Shown: in pieces, positions 23,893 to 33,453 of the stretch | Layout of the letters: each line of letters begins with the position of its first letter | Numbering within the stretch: position 1 is the first letter of the stretch | DNA from: Brucella daejeonensis | GTDB lineage: Bacteria; Pseudomonadota; Alphaproteobacteria; Rhizobiales; Rhizobiaceae | Length of the DNA: 37,715 nt | Direction of reading: 5' to 3' | Assembly: GCF_014199265.1 (NCBI RefSeq) | Contig: NZ_JACIJG010000029.1 | Location: 1 to 37,715 of the forward strand | The notes under the pieces: model-generated | Told to the model about the DNA's origin: nothing | Database searches by the model: none | The model's input: only the letters and a program-made list of their open reading frames with translations | Program-made: the position numbers and the translations under genes

Positions 23893-25848
23893 ATGGATGC
23901 CGTTCGTACTGCCGTCATGAACAATCGTTTCAACGCGATTGTCGAAGAAGCCTCCGCCGCGATCTACCGCACCGCCCACACGACGTTTGTAAAAATCGTC
24001 CAGGATTACCAGTGCGCGATTGCGACGGCCGAAGGCGAAATGTTCGCTTATCCCATGTTGTCCGGCGTCAATGTCTTCGTCGGCTCCCCCTTGAAGCCGA
24101 CGCTGGACGCCATCGGCCGGGAGAACCTGAAGCCCGGCGACATCATCATCACCAACGATCCCTTTGCGACCGACGGTCTGGTGACGCACCTCATGGACGT
24201 TACGCTCCTTTATCCGATCTTCCGCGATGAGAAGCTGATCGCGATCGGTTGGGCCTTCGTCCATGCCTCCGATATCGGGGGCGCCGTTCCCGGAAGTATT
24301 TCGCCAGCCTTCACGGAAGTCTTCCAGGAGGGCCTCCGGGTCAGGCCGGTGAAGCTCTACGAAGGTGGGGTTTTGAACGAGGCGATCAAGTCGATCTTCC
24401 AGGACAACAGCCGTATTCCGACCGAGTTGTGGGGCGATATCCAGGCCATGATCTCGGGTCTGAAGAGCATGGACCGGCGCGTAAACGAGCTTTGCGAGCG
24501 GTATGGTCGTGAGGGCGTCGAGGAGGGGATGCAGGACGTCATCAACTACGCGGAGACCAAGGCTCGCGCGGTCATCAGGACGATCCGGGACGGTGTCTAT
24601 ACCTTCTCGGACTATCTTGAAGGGATCCATGATGGTCAGCTCGCGTATTTCAGCGTGACCATGACGGTGAAGGACAGCGAGATCGAGGTTGATTTTACCG
24701 GCACGGATCCGCAATTGGCGGCCGCCTATAATCTGGTAACGGGGGCAACAACCCATCCCTACATTATCCAGTGCCTCTACGCCTACATTCTCACTGTTGA
24801 TCCGCTGACGCCGCGGAACTCCGGTATCTTGCGGGCGATCCACGGCCATGCTCCGCGCGGCACGGTCCTCAACGCGGTCTATCCCGCATCCGGCGGCTCG
24901 CGAGCCGCGTCTGCTACTCGCGCCTACGACGTTATCCTGGGGTGCCTCAATCAGGCGCTACCGGAGGGCCTTGCCGCGGCCGGTGGCGGTATGAGCGGGG
25001 TCATCGTCGTTTCGGCTCCCGATCCCCGTACCGGCCGTGACCGTGTCAACGTTGTGGGCACGATCGACGGCGGCGGCGGTGCCCGCCGTGGCGTTGACGG
25101 CCTGGACGGATCGGAAGTGCGCTACTCACAGCGCAGCGTTCCGGTCGAAGTCATCGAGATCGAAACGGTGCTGGTCATGCGGGCGCTCCGCCTGGTGCCG
25201 GACAGCCGCCGCGCGGGAAAGTTCGTCAGCGGCGCCGCGCTCGAAATCGAAATGGAAAACACGTCAAATCGCGCGGTTATAACGGTCAGAAACCTCAACC
25301 GGTTTGTGTTCGCGCCGTGGGGTTTCAAGGGAGGCGAGATCGGTCTTCTGGGCAAGGCCGTCGTCAATCCTGGCCGGCGGGATGAGCGATCGGTCGGCAA
25401 GATCTCGGTACTGGAGCTCGGGCAGGGCGATATTCTCAGGATCACCAGTTCCACAGGCGGGGCGTTCGGCGAACCTCTCGAACGGGATGTCGCCGCGGTC
25501 GCACGCGAGATCGAAAACGGCATGCTGTCGCCGGAGCGGGCCACCGATGTCTATGCAGTCGTCTTCGACCGGGACGGAAAGATCGACGAGGTAGCGACTG
25601 CGGACCGCCGCCGCGAACGCGCGAGCGGAAAGACGGGCGACTTTAATTTCTGCACTGAACGCGAACGTCAAAATCGAGTGTGGTCGCAGGATGCACGCCG
25701 TAAACTGGCATCCCGGGCACTGACCTATGAACAGCGCATCCGCAGTCAGCTCGTCGATCGCGTTCATAACCGCCTGTTGGCGAAAGGTGAGTGGGTCGAT
25801 GCTGTGAAACTGGATCAAGTCATCGTGGAAGAAGCCGGCCGGTTGTAG
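23893..25848 (+). CDS. hyuB: HyuB, hydantoinase/oxoprolinase family subunit B
   Basis: 651 aa. HyuB is the partner that carries the ring-opening site with HyuA. Recognisable family blocks: NNRFNAIVEEASAAIYRTAHT, KPGDIIITNDPF, ATDGLVTHLMDVTLL, and a Gly-rich middle (VVGTIDGGGGARRGVDGLDGS) typical of HyuB. The gene begins three bases after hyuA (CGGAG before the ATG), so the pair is translationally linked. A strong hairpin terminator follows at 25912-25939. Confidence 0.92.
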   Translation: MDAVRTAVMNNRFNAIVEEASAAIYRTAHTTFVKIVQDYQCAIATAEGEMFAYPMLSGVNVFVGSPLKPTLDAIGRENLKPGDIIITNDPFATDGLVTHLMDVTLLYPIFRDEKLIAIGWAFVHASDIGGAVPGSISPAFTEVFQEGLRVRPVKLYEGGVLNEAIKSIFQDNSRIPTELWGDIQAMISGLKSMDRRVNELCERYGREGVEEGMQDVINYAETKARAVIRTIRDGVYTFSDYLEGIHDGQLAYFSVTMTVKDSEIEVDFTGTDPQLAAAYNLVTGATTHPYIIQCLYAYILTVDPLTPRNSGILRAIHGHAPRGTVLNAVYPASGGSRAASATRAYDVILGCLNQALPEGLAAAGGGMSGVIVVSAPDPRTGRDRVNVVGTIDGGGGARRGVDGLDGSEVRYSQRSVPVEVIEIETVLVMRALRLVPDSRRAGKFVSGAALEIEMENTSNRAVITVRNLNRFVFAPWGFKGGEIGLLGKAVVNPGRRDERSVGKISVLELGQGDILRITSSTGGAFGEPLERDVAAVAREIENGMLSPERATDVYAVVFDRDGKIDEVATADRRRERASGKTGDFNFCTERERQNRVWSQDARRKLASRALTYEQRIRSQLVDRVHNRLLAKGEWVDAVKLDQVIVEEAGRL

Positions 25849-25911
25849 GGGCGGTGGTCTTGTCATCGTAAACCGCTAGCTTACGGCGGTCGGAGAAATC
25901 AGGCTATTGAA

Positions 25912-25939
25912 AGGGATGCCTCCGGAAAGAGGCATCCTT
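25912..25939. terminator. Bidirectional terminator between hyuB and LysR gene
   Basis: A perfect 9-bp stem, GGATGCCTC (25914-25922) and GAGGCATCC (25929-25937), encloses a CGGAAA loop, with an A-U pair further out. It lies between the convergent ends of hyuB (25848) and the LysR gene (25967). Pyrimidine-rich tracts follow on both strands. Confidence 0.85.
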
Positions 25940-25966
25940 CGTTCATTCAGGATTTTGTAAGCGCCG

Positions 25967-26887
25967 CTATTTTCGCGCTGAAATGAGGTTTTGCGCAGCC
26001 AACGTCGCGAACTCGACAAAAGGCAGTATCCCCGGAACAGGGCAATCCGGATTCCAGCCCACGGCCATTGAAATTTCGACGGACATATCGTCCACAACCC
26101 GAGTAACAACGCCGTTGGTGGCCATCGCAGACACCCACTCCGGCAGGAATGTAATCCCGACGCCGGCGGTCACAAGGGCCAGAGCCGTGTTGGTGTCGGA
26201 GACCGCTATGTCGTTCTCGATCAGCAGTTCGGCGCCGGAAAGCTGCTCGTAGACAGTCTCAAAACTCGATAGCTCGAAGCGCTTAAGCGCGAAAACACCG
26301 TGCCCGGCGAAATCTGACAATCTCAATGTCGGTTTTCTCGCAAGCGCGGATTGGCGAGGCATGACGGCGACAAATCGTTCCGAGAGAAGGTGCCGAAACC
26401 GCACCAGATTGCTGTTGGATGGCGGTCGCATCAAGCCGACATGGAAGTCACCACGCTCGATCCCTCGCAGAAGCTCGATGGAATCGACCTCTTTGATGAC
26501 AAGCCGTGTTCTGGGAAACCTTTGCCGGAAACGGCTCAGGACCAGGGGGAGGAGTTGACTGGTTGCCGGGCTGATCGCTCCGATAACCAGCTCTTCACCG
26601 CCGGGACTGAGCCAGCCAGCTTCCAGCTTGGCGTTGAGGATCGCCTCGTCAAGCTTCAAGAGAATTTCGCGGGCATGATCGAGGAATGACACCCCCGCGC
26701 GCGTCAACTCTACGCGCCGCGTCGAGCGGATGAAGAGTTGCACACCCATGAGATCTTCGAGCCGCTTGATCTGCTGGCTGAGCGTCGGTTGCGACATATT
26801 CAGTCGGATCGCGGCCCTGCGGAAATGCAGTTCTTCCGCGGCAACGACAAAGCAGCGGATGCTTCCGATTTCTATTTGATACGACAT
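25967..26887 (-). CDS. LysR-family regulator between hyuB and nocM
   Basis: 306 aa. Winged-helix domain (IGSIRCFVVAAEELHFRRAAIRLNMSQPTLSQQIKRLEDLMGVQLF, roughly residues 7-52) and a periplasmic-binding-like sensor domain (ELVIGAISPATSQLLPLVLSRFRQRFP). It resembles CbbR/BenM-type LysR proteins rather than nocR. It lies on the minus strand downstream of nocM, with a 114-bp gap that could hold its own promoter. Its targets may be the hyu genes or the nox operon; nothing in the sequence decides this. It is the second opine-region LysR and so a second possible sensor. Confidence 0.92.
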   Translation of the reverse strand: MSYQIEIGSIRCFVVAAEELHFRRAAIRLNMSQPTLSQQIKRLEDLMGVQLFIRSTRRVELTRAGVSFLDHAREILLKLDEAILNAKLEAGWLSPGGEELVIGAISPATSQLLPLVLSRFRQRFPRTRLVIKEVDSIELLRGIERGDFHVGLMRPPSNSNLVRFRHLLSERFVAVMPRQSALARKPTLRLSDFAGHGVFALKRFELSSFETVYEQLSGAELLIENDIAVSDTNTALALVTAGVGITFLPEWVSAMATNGVVTRVVDDMSVEISMAVGWNPDCPVPGILPFVEFATLAAQNLISARK

Positions 26888-27001
26888 CTCCGATTACCAA
26901 TACAATTCGACGTGACATTCAAATCCGGAGATTAGAATGTTACGTCGACATTTGTTGGAACGCACCCATCCGATAGCACGCGCAACGCAATTTCCGGAGT
27001 T

Positions 27002-27727
27002 CTAGTGTGTCTCCACGGCCTTTGGTGCCGTCCCGCCCACGCGCGCACGCATGTGTGGGTTGAGCCACCACTCCGCCAGCATGACCAAGCGGCTGACGAC
27101 AAAGGTGATGAACAGATAGATCGCTCCGGCAATGATAAATACCTCGACCGGTCTGTAGGTCGCCGAGATGATCTGCTTCGCCAGGCCAGTCACTTCGATA
27201 ATCGTGATCGTTGACGCGAGCGACGTCGATTTGATGATCAGCATCACTTCGTTGCCATAGGCCGGCAACGCCTGCCGAATGGCGATCGGGAACACGATCC
27301 TCCGGAATTGAAGAAAGGTGGACATTCCGACTGCACGCGCAGCTTCGATCTGCCCGAGCGACACTGACTGTATCCCGCCACGGATGATCTCGCTGGTATA
27401 GGCCGCGGTATTGAGAGCAAGCGCCAGGATCGCGCAGAACCATGGCTCGCGGAATGACGACCAAAGGCCAACTTCCGTCAGAAAACCTCTGAACTGTGCT
27501 GACCCGTAGTAGATCAGGAACATCTGCACCAGAAGGGGCGTCGATCTGATGATGTAGACGTAGCCATAGGCCACCGAGGACACGATACGGTTCTTCGATA
27601 GCCGCATCAGCGCGACAGGCACAGAAACAAAAAAGCCGATGACAAGCGATGTGAACGCGAGCGTCAGGGTGGTGGGTACGGCTGCTACAAGTTTAGGGAA
27701 TGACTCGGTGATGAGTTGAAAATCCAT
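27002..27727 (-). CDS. nocM: Opine ABC importer permease (NocM-like)
   Basis: 241 aa. Membrane subunit of a polar-amino-acid type importer (HisM family). Five or so hydrophobic segments are visible (TTLTLAFTSLVIGFFVSVPVALM, FCAILALALNTAAYTSEIIRGG, AIYLFITFVVSRLVMLAEWW), with the EAA-loop sequence GQIEAARAVGMSTFLQFRRIVFPIAIRQALPAYGNE that contacts the ATPase. It starts one base after nocQ. The order P-T-Q-M, with the LysR gene divergent from P, matches the nopaline (noc) region of Ti plasmids rather than the octopine order Q-M-P-T. Confidence 0.9.
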   Translation of the reverse strand: MDFQLITESFPKLVAAVPTTLTLAFTSLVIGFFVSVPVALMRLSKNRIVSSVAYGYVYIIRSTPLLVQMFLIYYGSAQFRGFLTEVGLWSSFREPWFCAILALALNTAAYTSEIIRGGIQSVSLGQIEAARAVGMSTFLQFRRIVFPIAIRQALPAYGNEVMLIIKSTSLASTITIIEVTGLAKQIISATYRPVEVFIIAGAIYLFITFVVSRLVMLAEWWLNPHMRARVGGTAPKAVETH

Positions 27728-27728
27728 C

Positions 27729-28439
27729 TTATTGGCTCCTCACACCGCGGTTCGCCCAATTTTCAGCTTTTAGAAAACCTCTGTTTGAAAAGGAGGAAAG
27801 CAGAAGGAAGATTAGGAAGGCGGTGATGTAGAAGGTGAAGGGCTGTTTCGTCGAACCCGCGCCCATGGCCGCTGTCCGCATGATCTCGACGAGGCCGACA
27901 ACGGAAATCAGAGACGTATCCTTGAGGGTGAACTGCCAGACATTCCCAAGGCCAGGGAGGGCAAATCGGGCGGCTTGCGGTATGAGAACGCGGTGGAGCC
28001 GCAGCCATGGGCCCATACCGATTGATTTTGCCGCTTCGATCTGACCGGGCGGAACAGCCAGGACAGCGGCGCGAATGACCTCTGTCGCATATGCTCCAGC
28101 ACTAACGCTGATGCAAAGCACGCCGATCACAAAGATCGGTGGCTCGATGTATCCGTCGTATCCGAACAGCCCGTTCGCAATGGTGCGCAGGAGTGTGCCG
28201 CCGCCGAAAAACACGAGGAATATGATCAGCAGTTCGGGAACGCCGCGAACGACTGTCGTATAAATGTCTCCGAGCAAGCGCAGCAACCAGAAACGTGAAA
28301 GCTTCGCCGCCGCAAAAATCGAACCGAAGATGATTCCGAAAAAGTAGGAACAGGCTGCAACGACAACTGTCATCAGCGCACCGCGTGCCAGTTCATCACC
28401 CCAGCCGGCATCCCCCCATTGAAGTAGTGTCAAATCCAT
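27729..28439 (-). CDS. nocQ: Opine ABC importer permease (NocQ-like)
   Basis: 236 aa. The second HisQ/HisM-type membrane subunit. Hydrophobic segments: AACSYFFGIIFGSIFAAAKL, FVIGVLCISVSAGAYATEVIRAA and FYITAFLIFLLLSSF; the EAA loop reads GQIEAAKSIGMGPWLRLHRVLIPQAARFALPGLGN. It forms a heterodimer with NocM. It lies 76 bp after nocT, and that gap holds a strong hairpin that may lower its expression relative to nocT. Confidence 0.9.
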   Translation of the reverse strand: MDLTLLQWGDAGWGDELARGALMTVVVAACSYFFGIIFGSIFAAAKLSRFWLLRLLGDIYTTVVRGVPELLIIFLVFFGGGTLLRTIANGLFGYDGYIEPPIFVIGVLCISVSAGAYATEVIRAAVLAVPPGQIEAAKSIGMGPWLRLHRVLIPQAARFALPGLGNVWQFTLKDTSLISVVGLVEIMRTAAMGAGSTKQPFTFYITAFLIFLLLSSFSNRGFLKAENWANRGVRSQ

Positions 28440-28471
28440 GGCTTACGCCCCAAGGTTGGCAAAAACGCAAA

Positions 28472-28500
28472 GAGCGCCGGCCACACGAGTGCCGACGCTC
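28472..28500 (-). terminator. Attenuating hairpin between nocT and nocQ
   Basis: On minus, GAGCGTCGGC (28500-28491) pairs with GCCGGCGCTC (28481-28472) through ten pairs, one of them G-U, around a 9-base loop; T-rich sequence follows. Placed just after the binding-protein gene and before the permeases, it probably lets nocT be made in excess. Complete termination would silence nocQM, so partial readthrough is assumed. Confidence 0.65.
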
Positions 28501-28515
28501 CGACTGAAATAGAAT

Positions 28516-30205
<1,690 letters not shown>

Positions 30206-30458
30206 TTGCGCTCCCTTGTTTTATCAATCCCTGTCTCTTGCGATGCAGCGCAAAACCGTCAGGACGGGACAGCCGAGAATGACGCTGCTGGTATCTGCCC
30301 AGCATTCATTCTCAACGGTGCAGCACGTGTTGACGTGACCGCCGCAGTGCATTCTTCGAGAGTAGGACCCGGTTTTCTATTGTTACTAAAAGCTTGCCTT
30401 CCATATCGCAAGGGCAGTAATAGGCATGCGCCCATGTGCATATGTTATGGAGGAAGTT
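30206..30458. promoter_or_regulatory. nocP-nocR divergent promoter region
   Basis: 253 bases between two divergent starts. It holds operator copy B (30401-30461), the nocR RBS (GGAGG, 30449-30453) and, about 190 bp from the core, the nocP RBS. A LysR regulator divergent from its target operon, with a shared control region, is the standard arrangement for this family. Confidence 0.8.
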
Positions 30459-30461
30459 ATG
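30401..30461 (+). promoter_or_regulatory. Operator copy B, upstream of nocR
   Basis: The 22-bp core at 30409-30430 is identical to 21520-21541, and about 50 of 61 positions match overall. The unit reaches to the nocR start codon, so it also covers the nocR leader and probably its promoter. GGGC (30411-30414) and GCCC (30430-30433) form an interrupted inverted repeat around the core here, but copy A lacks the right arm. Confidence 0.8.
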
Positions 30462-31361
30462 ATCCAGTCGCGCCAGTTGGAAGCGTTCCGGGCTGTGATG
30501 CTGACGGGCGGTATGACGTCGGCAGCTGATCTCGTGAGGATCACACAACCCGCAATCAGCCGCCTCATCAGGGATCTCGAGGAGGAAACCGGCCTTCGTC
30601 TTTTCGACAGGATCGGCAATCGATTACGACCAACCCGTGAAGCCGGTATCCTGTTCAAGGAAGTGACGCGGCATTTCAACGGAATTCAGCACATAGACAA
30701 AGTCGCGGCTGAATTGAAGAAGTCCCATATGGGATCTCTCAGGGTCGCCTGTTATACCGCACCCGCTCTCAGTTTCATGTCCGGCGTCATTCAGACGTTC
30801 ATCGCTGACCGCCCCGATGTGTCGGTCTACCTGGACACGGTTCCCTCTCAGACGGTCCTCGAACTGGTGTCGCTACAGCATTACGATCTTGGAATATCAA
30901 TATTGGCCGGCGACTATCCCGGTCTCACCGTCGAACCCGTTCCCTCGTTTCGCGCTGTGTGCCTGCTGCCGCCGGGCCATCGTCTCGAAGACAAAGAAAC
31001 TGTTCATGCAACAGACCTTGAAGGAGAGTCGTTGATTTGCCTCTCTCCCGTGAGCCTGCTGCGGATGCAAACGGACGCTGCGCTGGACAGTTGCAACGTT
31101 CTTTGCAATCGGAGGATAGAAAGTAGTCTAGCGCTCAACCTATGCGACTTGGTTAGCAGGGGAATGGGTGTCGGGATCGTCGATCCCTTTACTGCCGACT
31201 ACTACAGCGCTAATCCGGTGGTGCAACGCCCCTTTGAGCCAGTCGTTCCGTACCATTTCGCCATAGTGCTGCCGACCGACAGCCCACCACCGCGATTGGT
31301 CGGCGAATTCCGGGCGGTGTTGCTCGATGCCTTAAAAGCCCTGCCCTATGAGACGGTTTGA
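30459..31361 (+). CDS. nocR: NocR-like LysR-family opine regulator
   Basis: 300 aa from ATG 30459 after GGAGGAAGTT. Winged-helix domain MIQSRQLEAFRAVMLTGGMTSAADLVRITQPAISRLIRDLEEETGLRLF (residues 1-50) and a ligand domain (SLRVACYTAPALSFMSGVIQTFIADRPDVSVYLDTVPSQTVLELVSLQHYDLGIS). The sequence and the position divergent from nocP match NocR/OccR of Ti plasmids, which activate opine uptake and breakdown when the opine binds. The repeated operator at 21512-21571 suggests it also controls the nox operon and hyuAB. Confidence 0.9.
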   Translation: MIQSRQLEAFRAVMLTGGMTSAADLVRITQPAISRLIRDLEEETGLRLFDRIGNRLRPTREAGILFKEVTRHFNGIQHIDKVAAELKKSHMGSLRVACYTAPALSFMSGVIQTFIADRPDVSVYLDTVPSQTVLELVSLQHYDLGISILAGDYPGLTVEPVPSFRAVCLLPPGHRLEDKETVHATDLEGESLICLSPVSLLRMQTDAALDSCNVLCNRRIESSLALNLCDLVSRGMGVGIVDPFTADYYSANPVVQRPFEPVVPYHFAIVLPTDSPPPRLVGEFRAVLLDALKALPYETV

Positions 31362-31957
31362 CAATGTAGCATGTTGAGAGGTGACCTTCTCTATCCATGG
31401 CATGGACATGTCATTCTTTGAAACTCTCTCTCAGTCCCGTGCGAACCTCATGTATTGGGTGACGTGCTGACATATTGTCAGCCCAACTTACCCAGGGTAT
31501 TGAATAGGCCTTGGCTATGCTGCTGTTCGGAAAAGCAAGTTGAGATGGTTGCGTGCCCCCGCAACCACGCTACAGCACGACATGCTATCCGGCAGTAGCC
31601 CAAAACTACGATACAGTACTCCATAGCACTGCGATCAGACGCTAAATCCCCGACATAAACACAAATTCCAAAGCCCGCAGGTGCAAAGCGGGCAGGGCGC
31701 TGGCGCGCCCATGCCATATGTTCGAGGGATATACAACGTCGCAGTATGCCAACGCCGCTTCTCGGTACCATGATCGATTAACAGCATTGACGCTCTCTAC
31801 ATACTGGCGACCATGCGGCGAGGTTACGGGTGCGTCCCAAATGGGACCAAGGTGGTCGTGCCGCAGGAGAGGACGGCGGATCGAATTGCGGCGTCATGAA
31901 GTCGAATGCAGTCGCGCTGAGAAGGGATTTCTCAGTGCGACTATGTTTCCACGAGCA
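31362..31957. other. Gap between nocR and the Shedu gene
   Basis: About 600 bases without a recognisable gene. It probably marks the join between the opine island and the defence cluster. The only clear structure is the hairpin at 31911-31941. Confidence 0.6.
31911..31941 (-). terminator. Long hairpin after the Shedu gene, possible terminator
   Basis: GTCGCGCTGAGAA (31911-31923) pairs with TTCTCAGTGCGAC (31929-31941): 12 of 13 pairs plus one mismatch, with a 5-base loop. It begins 17 bases past the Shedu stop on the minus strand. No clear T run follows, so a rho-independent terminator is only one reading. Confidence 0.5.
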
Positions 31958-32806
31958 CTAGGAGGTCGCGACCGGACGTGAAAAACCAGCCGCCTTCATC
32001 GCGTTCTCAGCCGATGTGTATTTGGAGTTGACGGATAGATATCGGCCGCTCAGCCACGCATCAATTTCGTAGCCTTCGGCTCTCAATCGCTCAATCTGCT
32101 CATTTGAAAGATGCAACTGGTCCGGGAGGAGGCGGGCAAAATCGTGTTCTGGGCTCAGGTGCATGTGTTTAAATCGGAAGCCGTCTCCGTCTTGAGCGAG
32201 AACGTTCAAAAGCTTCGTTTCTTGGTTCTTGTATGCCTCGATCAAGTTGTCATAGGTGCTGATGAGAATCCCGCTGTGCGTTTTCTTATCTGAAAACACC
32301 TTTCTCCTGTTCTCATAAGTCTTGTCGTCGGACCGACCATAGACCAGCGCATACTTGAATTCCGTGCGTTGACGCTGTGTAGGAAGCAGCGGAGCCAGAC
32401 GATCAAGGATCTCAGACCTGTTTTGCTCGATGGCGATTCTCCAACTCTCTACCTGCTGTATAGCCTTGTTAAAGCTGGAGTCGAATACAGCTTCATCAGT
32501 CTTTGTTGTGAAGATCTTTTTCAGCGGGGACTCAATCTCAACGAACACGACGTTCACAGTGTCCGAATCGGCGCTAATATACGCGAAATCAGTTGTTTTC
32601 TTCGTGCTGACCTTAAACTTGGAGATTATGCGACGCAGATAGACGCCCTGGTGCGTTCTAAACTGCGGATAAAAAAGCTCGGTGTTAGATTCGATGTAGT
32701 CCTGAACTTCTTGCTCTTTCTGTTTCCCCTCCGTCTTCGGGGAGTCAAGTAAAAGGCGAAAGTCTTTAAGAAATTGTGGTTCAAGTTCTTCGGGAGAGAA
32801 GGTCAT
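31958..32806 (-). CDS. sduA: Shedu-like antiphage nuclease (SduA, DUF4263)
   Basis: 282 aa. Shedu proteins are stand-alone phage-defence nucleases with a PD-(D/E)xK-like domain. The SduA core is visible: EVQDYIESNTELF (29-45 region), KKTTDFAYISAD with Asp73, NVVFVEIESP with Glu90 and Glu92, and KAIQQVESW (114-122) with the conserved Gln-Trp. The third acidic residue sits where many nucleases have Lys; this E-I-E-x-P form is common in Shedu as I recall. The DNA here is clearly less GC-rich than the noc and trb genes. It stands alone and no second gene is needed for the family. Confidence 0.85.
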   Translation of the reverse strand: MTFSPEELEPQFLKDFRLLLDSPKTEGKQKEQEVQDYIESNTELFYPQFRTHQGVYLRRIISKFKVSTKKTTDFAYISADSDTVNVVFVEIESPLKKIFTTKTDEAVFDSSFNKAIQQVESWRIAIEQNRSEILDRLAPLLPTQRQRTEFKYALVYGRSDDKTYENRRKVFSDKKTHSGILISTYDNLIEAYKNQETKLLNVLAQDGDGFRFKHMHLSPEHDFARLLPDQLHLSNEQIERLRAEGYEIDAWLSGRYLSVNSKYTSAENAMKAAGFSRPVATS

Positions 32807-32926
32807 CTGAGATCGCTATTTGGTTGGCTCGGCGCGAAAGTAGACGCTTGATGTTAATCTTTGGTTGCAGAAGCGGCGGGGGCGAACCCCGTACCGTTCA
32901 GCGGACGGGGCCCAGTCTCGGCGAGC

Positions 32927-33301
32927 TCAGGCAGCAGCTTGGGCGAGGGCACGATTAGTGTTTGCGTCGCAGCGTCTGAAGTTCGAAAGCAGGCCAGTCA
33001 ACGTGGATGCCTCATGTGCCAATCCATGGCTTGCCCCAGTCTGTTGCTCGACCATCGCAGCGTTCTGCTGAGTGCCCTGGTCCATCATGTTCACCGCAGA
33101 GTTGATCTCCTGCAGACCGATCGACTGCTCACGAGAGGCCTGCACGATTGCTTCGATGTTCCGGCTGACTTCCTGTACGTCACCCACGATCATTGCAAGC
33201 GCTTCGCCTGTGCCGTTTACAAGGGAAACCCCCGTCGAAACCTGCTCTCCAGACGCGGTGAGCCGCAACCTCCATTGATAGTGAACTGCAGCCTTGGACA
33301 C
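32927..33301 (-). pseudogene. Methyl-accepting chemotaxis protein, C-terminal remnant
   Basis: The reading frame from about 33262 down encodes the end of a chemoreceptor signalling domain: GEQVSTGVSLVNGTGEALAMIVGDVQEV, EAIVQASREQSIGLQEINSAVNMMDQ, and QNAAMVEQQTGASHGLAHEASTL, followed by SNFR. The ligand domain, membrane segments and most of the signalling domain are missing upstream. The first ~15 residues of this frame are not chemoreceptor-like. It is a broken fragment, probably left by the event that brought in the defence genes. Confidence 0.85.
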
Positions 33302-33453
33302 GGAAGCTGCGAGGATCGGTCAGGGGAATGAGAAGCTGATGACCGCAAACAACGCTTAGCTGTTGCGACCTTGCGTTGCTCACCTTGACTTGTTCGCGTT
33401 CAACCGGGTTTGATACTTCATGAAGTCCATACATAGCATGCGAACGGGGCGAA
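33302..33453 (+). promoter_or_regulatory. Upstream region of the ApeA-like gene with 12-bp palindrome
   Basis: ACTTCATGAAGT at 33415-33426 is a perfect 12-bp palindrome, close to a TTGACT (33387-33392) and a TTGATA (33410-33415). It is a candidate operator over the promoter of the HEPN gene. GGGGCG lies just before the ATG at 33454. Confidence 0.45.
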
